NCBI GenBank assembly: GCA_018623785.1
Contig: JAAZVD010000019.1
Location: 1 to 13,154 of the forward strand
Source of the DNA: Bacteroidota bacterium
GTDB taxonomy: Bacteria > Bacteroidota > Rhodothermia > Rhodothermales > UBA10348
Direction of reading: 5' to 3'
DNA: 13,154 bases
A program made the translations under genes and the position numbers. Positions 1 to 7,874 of the stretch are shown piece after piece. Position 1 is the stretch's first letter; each line of letters starts with the position of its first letter. The notes beneath the pieces were generated by a model. It saw only the letters and a program-made list of their open reading frames with translations, ran no database searches and was not told the origin of the DNA.

Positions 1-3000
1 ACCCGCCTCAAGAGTCTGGCGGAAGATCTTCAGGATGAATTGGAGGGAATTTCCAGCGTTCTCGGCGTGGACCTCATCGGGGGACTGGATCGGGAGGTCC
101 AGATCAACGTCGATCTGGCCAAATTACAAGGCTATAATCTGACCTACATGGATCTGGTCAATGCGGTCATTGACGAGAATACCAATGTGCCGGGTGGGTC
201 CATCGACGTAGATGAACTGAATTACCTGGTTCGCATCGATGGCGAAATTCAAGACCCGGCCGAATTGGAAAATCTGGTCATCGCCTCCCCAGCCGGTATT
301 CCGGTCTACGTGCGTGATGTTGCCGAGGTGGATTTCGGATTTGCAGAACGGGGCTCTTATTCCCGATTGGCCATTTTCAAAGAGGAGAACGAAAACGAAG
401 AGCTCTATGACCTGCCAGCCGAGCAACAGGGCTTCAATCAGGTTATCAGTCTGAACGTCAAGAAGCGGTCCGGCGAAAACATCTTGGAGACCGTAGAGGC
501 CGTTGGTGAGGTACTCGATGCCTTTGTATTCCCTTCCGGCACCCAATTGATCATCACCGGGGATCAGTCGGTCTTCGTCGAAGATCTCATCACGGACCTG
601 GAAAACAATATCATCTCAGGCCTCATTTTCGTCATCGCGGTGCTGCTATTCTTCCTCGGCGTACGCAATGCGGCCCTGGTCGGTATTGCCATTCCACTGT
701 CCATGTTCATCTCGTTCATTGTATTCCAATCCCTGGGATACACGCTGAACTTCATCATCCTTTTCTCGATGATCATCGCCCTGGGGATGCTGGTGGACAA
801 TGCCGTGGTCATCGTAGAGAACATCTACCGATTCAGGGAGGAAGGCTACTCCCGGTTCGACGCTGCCCGGAAAGGAACCGCGGAGGTAGCCGGAGCTGTC
901 ATTGCCTCCACAGCCACGACCGTTGCCGTGTTCGTTCCGATGCTGTTCTGGCCGGGCGTCATTGGGGAGTTCATGTCATGGATGCCCTTGACACTGATCA
1001 TTACGCTGGTGTGCTCCTTATTTGTAGCCATCATCATTAACCCGGTTATCACAGGAATCTTCATTCGGCTCGAAGGCGAAGAGACACCTCAGCGTCCTCC
1101 CTTGGCGCGGTATTTGACGGTTGCTGTCATTGTGGCAACAGGCCTCATTCTCGGACTGGCCAACTGGAAAACACTACTTGTCATTGCCATTGCTACTCCG
1201 ACCCTATACGGGCTTCATACCCGGGTTTTCAAGCCCTTGGGGGACCGTTTCGTTCGGACCGGATTGCCTCGGATCGTAGAGGGCTATCGCACCTTTCTTA
1301 CCTGGATGCTTGAGCGGGACTATACAGTATCCCGAGCCATGCTTCGAAATGCGGGCGCTCTGGGTGCGCTGACGGTAGGCTTCGTTCTTTCCTTGCTGGC
1401 GCTGCTGGTATCGAGTGCGTTCGGTCAGATGGCTTCGCTCGTTCTTCTGGTCCCAGGGCTTATTTCGTTGGTTATTGGCGTCCTTGGAGTCCTGCTGCAC
1501 ACGCTCGAAGTGACGCTCCGTGGGAAAATGAGCGCCGTAAAGGTCGGCGTCATTTTTTTCCTGACTTCCGGCGGGTTTCTGGGCCTCATGGCCTTGCTAG
1601 ATAAAGACGTGGACACGGCCACGGCCACCGAATTATTGGTCTTTCCCCTGATGATTATCGCGGGCGGACTGGTCGGTACGTTCCTGGTGCGCAAGGAAAC
1701 GTTGATCCTGACTGACAACCGTTCGGTGCTTCTCAATACAGTGCTGGGCTCTTTGATCATGATCGTGTTCATGTTCGCCGCAGCACCGACCGGCGTGGAG
1801 TTCTTTCCGAACACATCACCCCGACAGATCCAGGTTACCACTGAAGGGCCTCTTGGTATGAATCTGGACGCCTCCAATGAACTCGCCGAGGAGGCCCGGA
1901 GACGCTTGGAGGCCCTGCTCGGAGCGAATGGTGACGCCCGCGAGAACGTTAAAAATATGATCGTGAACGTGGGCGGTTCCTCCGGAGACCAAGCAAGCCC
2001 TACAGCGGCTAGTCCAGAACGGGCACGCATTACCATGAACCTGGTGGATTATCCCGACCGAGCAGAGGACAGCTTTGTAACGCTGGATCGGGTCCGTACG
2101 GAACTTCAAGGCATTGCCGGTGCGGAAGTCAAGGTTGAGAAGGATCAGGACGGCCCACCGACGGGTGCTCCGGTCAATATTGAAATTACCGGAGCCGACT
2201 TCGGCATCATTACCCGAATTGCTGACGATGTCAAACAGATCCTCGTGGATGCCTCTGACACGGGCGGCGTTCCCGGACTGGTGGATATCCAGGACAACCT
2301 GGATGCCGGACGCCCGGAATTGATGGTAAGTGTAGACCGCGAGCGGGCCGGACGCTTCAACCTGTCCACCCGGCGCATCGCCTCTACTGTGCGATCGGCG
2401 GTCAACGGCATTGAAGCAGGCAAATACCGCGAGGGAGAGGATGAATTCGACATCATCGTGCGCCTTCGGGAGGCCGATCGCTCTGCCCTGGAAAGCGTTC
2501 GAAGCCTGACGATCATGGACGAGGGTACCCAGATTCCCATAACCGCAGTGGCGGATATCGATGTGTCGGCTGGACTCGGCTCCATCACCCGTCTCGATCT
2601 CGAGCGTGTCGCAACCGTCACTGGGCAGGCTGCACCGGGGTACAACAGTGCCGCGATTCTGGCACAGGTTCAGGCGCTGCTAGCCGACTACGAAGCTGAC
2701 ATGCCACCGGGATATGTGCTCTCATACACAGGCGAGAACGAGGAACAGGCTGAATCCTTCGGGTTCCTCTCGGTGGTGCTCTTGGTGGGTGTAGCGTTGA
2801 TCTTCATGATCATGATTGCGCAGTTCAATCACGTATCCTCCCCTTTCATCATCATGGTGGCCGTTGGCTTCAGCCTTATTGGGGTCCTTCTTGGGCTCAT
2901 CCTCACCCGGACTCCGTTCGGACTGATGACCTTTATCGGGGTCATCTCTCTGGCTGGCATCGTGGTCAACAACAACATTGTGCTGATTGACTACACCATG

Positions 3001-3381
3001 CAGCTGCGGGATCGGGGTATGGAAAAGCAAAAAGCCATCATCGAAGCCGGTGCTACTCGTCTTCGGCCGGTCCTGCTTACCGCTATGACGACGGTGCTGG
3101 GACTTGTGCCGCTGACGTTCGGCATCAACATCGACTTCGTCGGTCTGCTGACCAATCTGGACCCGAACTTCCAATTCGGTTCAGAAAACACTCAGTTCTG
3201 GGGACCCATGGGTACGGCTATCATCTCAGGGTTGACCTTTGCGACGTTCCTGACGCTGGTCATCGTCCCGGTCATGTACTCGGTCTTCGACTCGCTGGCC
3301 ATCCGGATGCAGTTTGCCTTCCGCAGCCCGGAGGATGCGGAAGCACACCTGATCGGCGGTCATGGAACGTCAGATGGGTGA
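1..3381 (+). CDS. RND-family efflux transporter permease subunit, 5'-truncated by window edge
   Basis: This is an inner-membrane, proton-driven RND permease of the AcrB/HAE type, which would normally work with a periplasmic adaptor and an outer-membrane channel. The frame is open from base 1, so the true start and TM1 lie upstream; 1126 residues are present. Residues 1-200 are the end of the first porter domain, followed by TM2-TM6 at about 205-355. TM4 carries the family motif GMLVDNAVVIVEN, with Asp266 matching AcrB Asp407. The second porter domain runs from about 595 to 915. The TM10 motif GIVVNNNIVLIDY starts near residue 986. The stretch from about 371 to 580, between the two halves, is unusually long and hydrophobic (see findings). 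Asn replaces the second TM4 Asp and the TM10 Lys of AcrB. The stop codon TGA (3379-3381) overlaps the GTG start of mpl. The substrate cannot be told from sequence. Confidence 0.93.
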   Translation, partial: TRLKSLAEDLQDELEGISSVLGVDLIGGLDREVQINVDLAKLQGYNLTYMDLVNAVIDENTNVPGGSIDVDELNYLVRIDGEIQDPAELENLVIASPAGIPVYVRDVAEVDFGFAERGSYSRLAIFKEENENEELYDLPAEQQGFNQVISLNVKKRSGENILETVEAVGEVLDAFVFPSGTQLIITGDQSVFVEDLITDLENNIISGLIFVIAVLLFFLGVRNAALVGIAIPLSMFISFIVFQSLGYTLNFIILFSMIIALGMLVDNAVVIVENIYRFREEGYSRFDAARKGTAEVAGAVIASTATTVAVFVPMLFWPGVIGEFMSWMPLTLIITLVCSLFVAIIINPVITGIFIRLEGEETPQRPPLARYLTVAVIVATGLILGLANWKTLLVIAIATPTLYGLHTRVFKPLGDRFVRTGLPRIVEGYRTFLTWMLERDYTVSRAMLRNAGALGALTVGFVLSLLALLVSSAFGQMASLVLLVPGLISLVIGVLGVLLHTLEVTLRGKMSAVKVGVIFFLTSGGFLGLMALLDKDVDTATATELLVFPLMIIAGGLVGTFLVRKETLILTDNRSVLLNTVLGSLIMIVFMFAAAPTGVEFFPNTSPRQIQVTTEGPLGMNLDASNELAEEARRRLEALLGANGDARENVKNMIVNVGGSSGDQASPTAASPERARITMNLVDYPDRAEDSFVTLDRVRTELQGIAGAEVKVEKDQDGPPTGAPVNIEITGADFGIITRIADDVKQILVDASDTGGVPGLVDIQDNLDAGRPELMVSVDRERAGRFNLSTRRIASTVRSAVNGIEAGKYREGEDEFDIIVRLREADRSALESVRSLTIMDEGTQIPITAVADIDVSAGLGSITRLDLERVATVTGQAAPGYNSAAILAQVQALLADYEADMPPGYVLSYTGENEEQAESFGFLSVVLLVGVALIFMIMIAQFNHVSSPFIIMVAVGFSLIGVLLGLILTRTPFGLMTFIGVISLAGIVVNNNIVLIDYTMQLRDRGMEKQKAIIEAGATRLRPVLLTAMTTVLGLVPLTFGINIDFVGLLTNLDPNFQFGSENTQFWGPMGTAIISGLTFATFLTLVIVPVMYSVFDSLAIRMQFAFRSPEDAEAHLIGGHGTSDG

Positions 3382-4904
3382 GCGCGTCTGTCTGCTGTAC
3401 AACCAGACCGGCGCTGACCGCCCAAATCATGAGACGACTTGAGGATTTTCCGGACGCCCACCTGCGGATCTTTGAACGCCCCTCTGTAGATCCGGACGGT
3501 GCCATCGATGACGTCTACCTGATCGGTATCTGCGGCACCGGAATGGGATCGCTTGCAGGGCTGTTCCATGAAGCTGGCTATCACGTGCGTGGATCCGATG
3601 CAGCCACCTGGCCGCCGATGAGTGACCGACTGGCGGCCATGCATATTCCTGTGCGCGAGGGCTATGATGCATCCAACTTGGATCCCAAGCCTGATGTTGT
3701 CGTCGTAGGGAATGCGTGTACACCAACGCATCCAGAGGCGGCCCACGCACGTGAAGAGGGCTGGCCGCAGCTGTCCCTCTCCGAGGCCGTTGCCTCCTTC
3801 TTCATTCGGGACAGACGATCCTTGGTGGTGGCCGGAACACATGGCAAGACCACCACCACGAGTCTCCTGGCTCATGTCTTTAGAGCCGCAGGCAGGGACC
3901 CGGGCTTTCTGGTAGGCGGCGTCATGAATAACGGAAACGTCAGCTACGCAGTCGGGAGCGGTCCACACTTCATCATTGAAGGGGACGAATACGACACGGC
4001 CTACTTTGATAAGCAACCCAAATTCCTTCACTACCGGCCCCGGACGGGTATCGTGACCTCGGTTGAGTTCGACCATGCCGATATCTACGCCTCCATGGAC
4101 GATTATCGGGAGGCCTTTGGACACTTTGCTGCGCTGATTCCCGAAGATGGACTCTTAGTCCTCTGTGCCGACAACCCGGAGGTCGCGGCACTGGCCTCGA
4201 AAACGCGGGGACGCGTCAGCACGTACGGACTCGATCGCGCTGATGTAGACGTTACGGCCGTACGCATCAGTACCGGATCGGACGGACAGCGGTTCGACCT
4301 CATGAAAAATGGTGTCGTACAGGGCCGCGTTTGGCTCCCGCTGAGTGGCCGCCACAATCTGCTCAACGCGTTGGCCGTTGCTACTGTAGCACTCGACGAA
4401 GGCCTGTCCATGGAGGAAATCATTGCGGGCTTCGGAACGTTCAGAGGCATTCAGCGGCGACAACAGATCCGGGGCGAAGCCGGCGGTGTGATCGTCGTAG
4501 ACGACTTTGCTCATCATCCTACCGCTGTTCGGGCCACCGTTCAAGCGGCCGCTGAACGGTGGCCCTCCCGACGCGTGGTCGCTGTTTTCGAACCCCGATC
4601 CAATTCCAGCCGTCGGAAAGTATTCGAGGAAGGCTACGCCACGGCCTTCGATCAGGCGGGAGCTGTTTTCCTGAGTCGCCCCCCGTTCCGACACAATGAC
4701 CGCCAGGAGGATTTCATGGACGTCGATGTTGTCATCGATCGTATCCGCCAACGGGGTATTGTCGCTGATTCCGCGGAGGGTGCGGAAGAACTGCTTCCGC
4801 TCATCCTGTCTGAAATCCGGCCCGGCGATGTTGCCTTGATCATGAGTAACGGCGGATTTGGAGGTATTCACGACATGCTGCTGCACGCTCTTGGCAACCG
4901 CTAA
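3378..4904 (+). CDS. mpl: UDP-N-acetylmuramate:L-alanyl-gamma-D-glutamyl-meso-diaminopimelate ligase (Mpl)
   Basis: Mpl is a cytoplasmic ATP-dependent Mur-family ligase. It re-attaches the recycled tripeptide L-Ala-gamma-D-Glu-meso-DAP to UDP-MurNAc during cell-wall recycling. The nucleotide-binding motif GICGTGMGS starts at residue 50 and the ATP loop AGTHGKTTTT at 152. The Mpl-type block EGDEYDTAYFDK starts at 201, GRHNLLNALA at 324, DDFAHHPTA at 375 and FEPRSN at 404. EGDEYDTAYFDK followed by KFLHYRP separates Mpl from MurC. The GTG start overlaps the upstream TGA by 4 bases (GTGA), suggesting translational coupling. It gives 508 residues, about 45 more at the N-terminus than usual for Mpl. 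ATG 3429 (491 residues) is an alternative start, but neither has a clear ribosome binding site. A long inverted repeat lies in the coding sequence at 4531-4565. Confidence 0.95.
   Translation: MSASVCCTTRPALTAQIMRRLEDFPDAHLRIFERPSVDPDGAIDDVYLIGICGTGMGSLAGLFHEAGYHVRGSDAATWPPMSDRLAAMHIPVREGYDASNLDPKPDVVVVGNACTPTHPEAAHAREEGWPQLSLSEAVASFFIRDRRSLVVAGTHGKTTTTSLLAHVFRAAGRDPGFLVGGVMNNGNVSYAVGSGPHFIIEGDEYDTAYFDKQPKFLHYRPRTGIVTSVEFDHADIYASMDDYREAFGHFAALIPEDGLLVLCADNPEVAALASKTRGRVSTYGLDRADVDVTAVRISTGSDGQRFDLMKNGVVQGRVWLPLSGRHNLLNALAVATVALDEGLSMEEIIAGFGTFRGIQRRQQIRGEAGGVIVVDDFAHHPTAVRATVQAAAERWPSRRVVAVFEPRSNSSRRKVFEEGYATAFDQAGAVFLSRPPFRHNDRQEDFMDVDVVIDRIRQRGIVADSAEGAEELLPLILSEIRPGDVALIMSNGGFGGIHDMLLHALGNR
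4531..4565. repeat. Perfect 13-base inverted repeat with 9-base spacer inside mpl
   Basis: The left arm GGGCCACCGTTCA (4531-4543) is exactly complementary to the right arm TGAACGGTGGCCC (4553-4565). The spacer is AGCGGCCGC, which contains the 8-base palindrome GCGGCCGC at 4545-4552. In mRNA this would form a GC-rich 13-bp hairpin. It sits between the codons for the conserved blocks FAHHPTA and FEPRSN, in a part of Mpl that tends to vary among family members. No T-run follows, so it is not a standard intrinsic terminator. The repeat is directly visible; any function is unknown. Confidence 0.9.
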
Positions 4905-4927
4905 GAGTTTTTCTCCCTCGTAAGGAT

Positions 4928-5977
4928 GTGGATCCTACCTTATGGATTCACGAACGAATCGATAAAACCGTGTCCACACCGGAATCCATTCCATCGTCCT
5001 ACCTGCTGGAGAAAGCAGTTCGAAACGCAGTACGTCGCCTTGGTCGGAGCGCCTCTGCAGACGCTATTGAACGCGAAGCGCTCTCTCTACTAAAGGAAGC
5101 AGGCTTTCAGCCAGAAAACCAGGCTCCGGCACCCAATGCGTACGCGGCACCCGACACCCTCGGATCCTCCGCTGAGAACCGTGATAACGTAATCATGGAA
5201 ACAGATCCGCGTACATGGCTGCACGTGTCCATTTCCGCGGCAACCTGCACGAGTCGTCGCCCCCCTACGCAGCGAGCGCGACTATATGCCACGCTGCGTT
5301 CCCATTTATTGCCGCTCCCCAGCCATGTCCGTAAGGCAACGAGCGTGCATGTCCGAGATACGTCATTACTTTTCGCCGGGCACGAAGCCGGGGTTTTGGT
5401 CGATGCAGTACAGACATTGGAGGAGGTCGCTACTGATCTGGGTGTACTCCGCATTTTTGGTCCCTTCATCGATCTGTCCCTTGCCGAGAACCTGCCACTC
5501 CTGGAGCGCCTACCGGAGGCTCTCTCCGGCAAGCATAGGGTATGCCCCATCATACAGCTGAGTACACCTGAGAACGCGTATTCGCCTCCGGCCGTCGAAG
5601 CCGCGGCCTTGGCTCTGTCGCTGGTAAAACCCGGCCCCAGTCCCAAGGGCAGACTGCTCCTTACCACCAATGATTGTGATCGAAGGGCTTTTCGGCACCG
5701 GGTCCATGCCGAAGGCGTCGTGGTGTACCGCAGGATCCCCGTGCATAGTCGAGCCGGCGAAGAGATGCTGGTGAGCCTACCCGAAAGCTGGCAATTGGTA
5801 ACGAAGGCAGATCTTCCAAGCATCAGCCTGGACAGTGAGTCTGCGCCCACACAGCCTCTGGCCCCGGTTTACCCCGTGCCATCAGGAGCTCCCGATGCTG
5901 CCTTCACCATGATGAATGAAACGTTGCTCAGCGGTGTCCCTCACGGAGCACGCAGGCAGCTGGCCTTAATGTATTGA
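4928..5977 (+). CDS. Protein of unknown function between mpl and the dipeptide epimerase
   Basis: I do not recognise this 349-residue protein. The first 45 residues or so look helical and charged. A Pro/Ala-rich linker follows at about 50-85, then a likely globular part at about 95-300 rich in Leu, Ala and Val. The C-terminal 50 residues are again Pro-rich. I see no signal peptide, clear membrane segment, Walker loop, NlpC/P60 Cys-His pattern or other catalytic signature. Normal codon choice over the whole frame and the tight packing (23 bases after mpl, 16 before the epimerase) argue that it is real. GTG 4928 is the first available start. AAGGA at 4922-4926 is too close to serve it well, so GTG 4970 remains possible. 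Its position between two muropeptide-recycling enzymes suggests a related role, by inference only. Confidence 0.75.
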   Translation: MDPTLWIHERIDKTVSTPESIPSSYLLEKAVRNAVRRLGRSASADAIEREALSLLKEAGFQPENQAPAPNAYAAPDTLGSSAENRDNVIMETDPRTWLHVSISAATCTSRRPPTQRARLYATLRSHLLPLPSHVRKATSVHVRDTSLLFAGHEAGVLVDAVQTLEEVATDLGVLRIFGPFIDLSLAENLPLLERLPEALSGKHRVCPIIQLSTPENAYSPPAVEAAALALSLVKPGPSPKGRLLLTTNDCDRRAFRHRVHAEGVVVYRRIPVHSRAGEEMLVSLPESWQLVTKADLPSISLDSESAPTQPLAPVYPVPSGAPDAAFTMMNETLLSGVPHGARRQLALMY

Positions 5978-5993
5978 CACCAAGTATCCCGGC

Positions 5994-7013
5994 ATGATTT
6001 CTGTTTCGCCCCTGCATTTGCCACTACGCCACGCCTTCAGGATTGCTCATGGATCCAGTACCGAGCGATCCAATGCACTGGTTTGTGTTGGGGAAGGTCG
6101 TGGGGAGGCAGCGCTTCCACCGTATTACCCAACCACGCTGGAAGCGGTAAAAGACTATGTGGCATCCGTAACCCCCAAGCTTGAAAAGTTGCTGGAACAC
6201 GATCCGATTCCCGTCCACTCTTTCCTCGCGACACTCCCTCCCGGACCTTCTCCTGCCCGTGCTGCCATTGACATGGCGGTGCACGACGTCCTGTGCAAGC
6301 GACTGGGAATCCCTCTCCATGTGCTTCTTGGACTGGACCCCAACCGAATGCCGGTGTCGTCCTACACCCTGCCTATCCCCGAGCATCCCGAAGCGCTCCA
6401 TCAGATGCTGGACGAGGTCGCGGATTTCCCTTTTCTCAAACTGAAAATTGGAAGTGGTGACCTGACATGGGACGAAGGTATCGTTCGACAAACACGTGCC
6501 CGCTATGAAGGCACCCTGTGCGTCGATGTGAATGCGCGTTGGTCGGTGGAAGACGCGGTCGAGATGCTCGGGCGACTTTCCGATCTCGACCTCGCCTTTG
6601 TGGAGCAGCCCATCGCCGCTGGAAACATCGATAGCTGGCATCACCTTCGGCGGTTGGCAGAACCTTCCTCGCCCCCTCTTATCGCTGATGAAAGCGTTCA
6701 GGGGCATGCTGACGTGCTGGCCTTGGCGGGTGCGGCAGATGGCATCAATATCAAACTGGCTAAATGTGGCGGTATCCAGGCAGCGCGGGAATTGATCGTG
6801 CTGGCCCGGGCCTTGGATATGACCGTCATGGTAGGCTGCATGATTGAGAGCTCCATTGCCATGACAGCGGCGGCCCACCTCGGCCCTCTGGTGGATTACC
6901 TGGACTTGGATGGGCCGATGCATCTGGCCGCAGACCCCTTCCGCGGGCTACTATTCCAAAAGGGGACCATCCTGCTTCCCGACGGTCCCGGCCTCGGGGT
7001 TGACCCTGCCTGA
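5994..7013 (+). CDS. L-Ala-D/L-Glu epimerase (dipeptide epimerase, enolase superfamily)
   Basis: This is a cytoplasmic Mg-dependent enzyme of the muconate-lactonizing subgroup, expected to epimerise L-Ala-D-Glu from recycled murein peptides to L-Ala-L-Glu so that peptidases can degrade it. The N-terminal capping domain covers about residues 1-115 and the barrel follows. Visible catalytic groups are K149 and K151 in LKLKIG, the metal ligands D178 (VDVNARW), E204 (FVEQP) and D232 (IADES), and K254 in INIKLAKCGG. The DLD at 304-306 matches the DxD motif that marks dipeptide epimerases and contacts the substrate amino group; this separates it from o-succinylbenzoate synthase. The length of 339 residues is typical. 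The ATG start lacks a Shine-Dalgarno sequence. It is the last gene of the + strand run with mpl. The exact dipeptide preference may differ from L-Ala-Glu. Confidence 0.9.
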   Translation: MISVSPLHLPLRHAFRIAHGSSTERSNALVCVGEGRGEAALPPYYPTTLEAVKDYVASVTPKLEKLLEHDPIPVHSFLATLPPGPSPARAAIDMAVHDVLCKRLGIPLHVLLGLDPNRMPVSSYTLPIPEHPEALHQMLDEVADFPFLKLKIGSGDLTWDEGIVRQTRARYEGTLCVDVNARWSVEDAVEMLGRLSDLDLAFVEQPIAAGNIDSWHHLRRLAEPSSPPLIADESVQGHADVLALAGAADGINIKLAKCGGIQAARELIVLARALDMTVMVGCMIESSIAMTAAAHLGPLVDYLDLDGPMHLAADPFRGLLFQKGTILLPDGPGLGVDPA

Positions 7014-7088
7014 AAAGGGAAACGGGCATCCGTCGGAGCAGGCCATCGGTATTCCTGGCGCTCGGGTAATCCCGCTCCGCTGGCGCGA

Positions 7089-7868
7089 TCAGCGCCCAGA
7101 GCTGTCGGAATTACCAAGCACCAAGCGAACAGTATTCCCATTGTGGCCCTCGGGAGTCAACGTTCGCTCCTCGAATTCGATGCGACCATCCCGACGAATG
7201 CTGACGAAGCTGCTGCAGCGCGTGCCATAGGTCGGCAATTGGATGCATCGTGGCGAGAGTGCTCGTTCTCTTTCCAACCCTATTCCAGTGTTTGGCAGCA
7301 GGGAATCGGGCGGGCGCCGGGTCTCTCTCATGATCGACAGCCAGGAGGCGTCGGGTGCGCCCGTCTCCAGAAGAGCTCGAAGGTCTTTTTTCCCATCGCT
7401 GACCTTGGGCCAGTCCGAGTCGAGAAACGCGTTACTGATACCGTGGATACCAGCTGAAACAAACCGTATTCCATCATCCGCTCTGTTCGACAGGTAGCCC
7501 ATCTGCGTGCCATCGAATACCAGCAGGTTAAACCCCGCATACGCTGACGAACGGGACAGGACCCGATCCAGATAGGATGGTACGTTATCCCTCCCGGCCA
7601 GGAAATCCACCGTCAACTCCCCTCGGGTTCGTTCGCCTGCCTGCATATCCGCCGGACCGCGATAATTGGTCACGGCAGCAAAACGCCCATCCGATGTGAT
7701 ACCCATCCATGTTCCCCCCTTCTCCAGATCCCGTCCGGCCACCACGTGGGGATATTCCTCCCATGGTCCTGCTGGCATCGTGGGGCGCTCATGCCACTCA
7801 TCACGATTTGCCAGCACGATCAGCGGGTATTCCGCCGCTGGGTCAAACGCGAACAGGATCAAACACAC
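7089..7868 (-). CDS. TANGO2/NRDE-family protein
   Basis: This 259-residue member of the NRDE (TANGO2, PF05742) family opens with MCLILFAF and carries the name-giving NRDE at residues 21-24. Further family features are the GRDLEKGGTWMGI stretch near 45 and the VTNYR segment near 67. The start is GTG at 7868, supported because the family conserves Cys at position 2, as in Ntn-type folds. Family members in animals and some bacteria have been linked to heme handling, but the biochemical role remains debated and nothing here settles it. The gene follows the methyltransferase gene by 6 bases on the same strand, so the two are probably co-transcribed. Its end faces the epimerase gene across a 75-base gap. 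Confidence 0.9.
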   Translation of the reverse strand: MCLILFAFDPAAEYPLIVLANRDEWHERPTMPAGPWEEYPHVVAGRDLEKGGTWMGITSDGRFAAVTNYRGPADMQAGERTRGELTVDFLAGRDNVPSYLDRVLSRSSAYAGFNLLVFDGTQMGYLSNRADDGIRFVSAGIHGISNAFLDSDWPKVSDGKKDLRALLETGAPDASWLSIMRETRRPPDSLLPNTGIGLERERALSPRCIQLPTYGTRCSSFVSIRRDGRIEFEERTLTPEGHNGNTVRLVLGNSDSSGR

Positions 7869-7874
7869 GGGAAA

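Noticed and set aside
3360..4124. Long open frame on the minus strand opposite mpl
   Set aside because: It is a shadow of the clear mpl frame; its translation shows no recognisable motif.
4782..4800. Inverted repeat GCGGAAG/CTTCCGC in mpl
   Set aside because: Seven-base arms with a 5-base spacer are within chance expectation and no T-run follows.
5107..5850. Minus-strand open frame opposite the unknown gene, considered as the real gene
   Set aside because: Its product is Ser/Arg-rich, as expected of an antisense shadow. The plus-strand frame is longer and fits the tight spacing of the run.
5974..5980. TTGACA-like -35 sequence just before the epimerase gene
   Set aside because: It overlaps the stop codon of the previous gene, has no matching -10 at proper spacing, and leaves no room before ATG 5994.
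6024..6923. Long open frame on the minus strand opposite the epimerase gene
   Set aside because: The translation is rich in His, Gln and Arg with no family resemblance, while the opposite strand encodes a clear enzyme with all catalytic residues.
7055..7099. Hairpin potential between the convergent epimerase and NRDE genes (GGCGC/GCGCC around 7082-7096, and GGCGCT pairing with AGCGCC)
   Set aside because: The stems are short or bulged, they overlap the NRDE stop codon, and no T-run follows on either strand. A bidirectional terminator would be expected here but cannot be supported.
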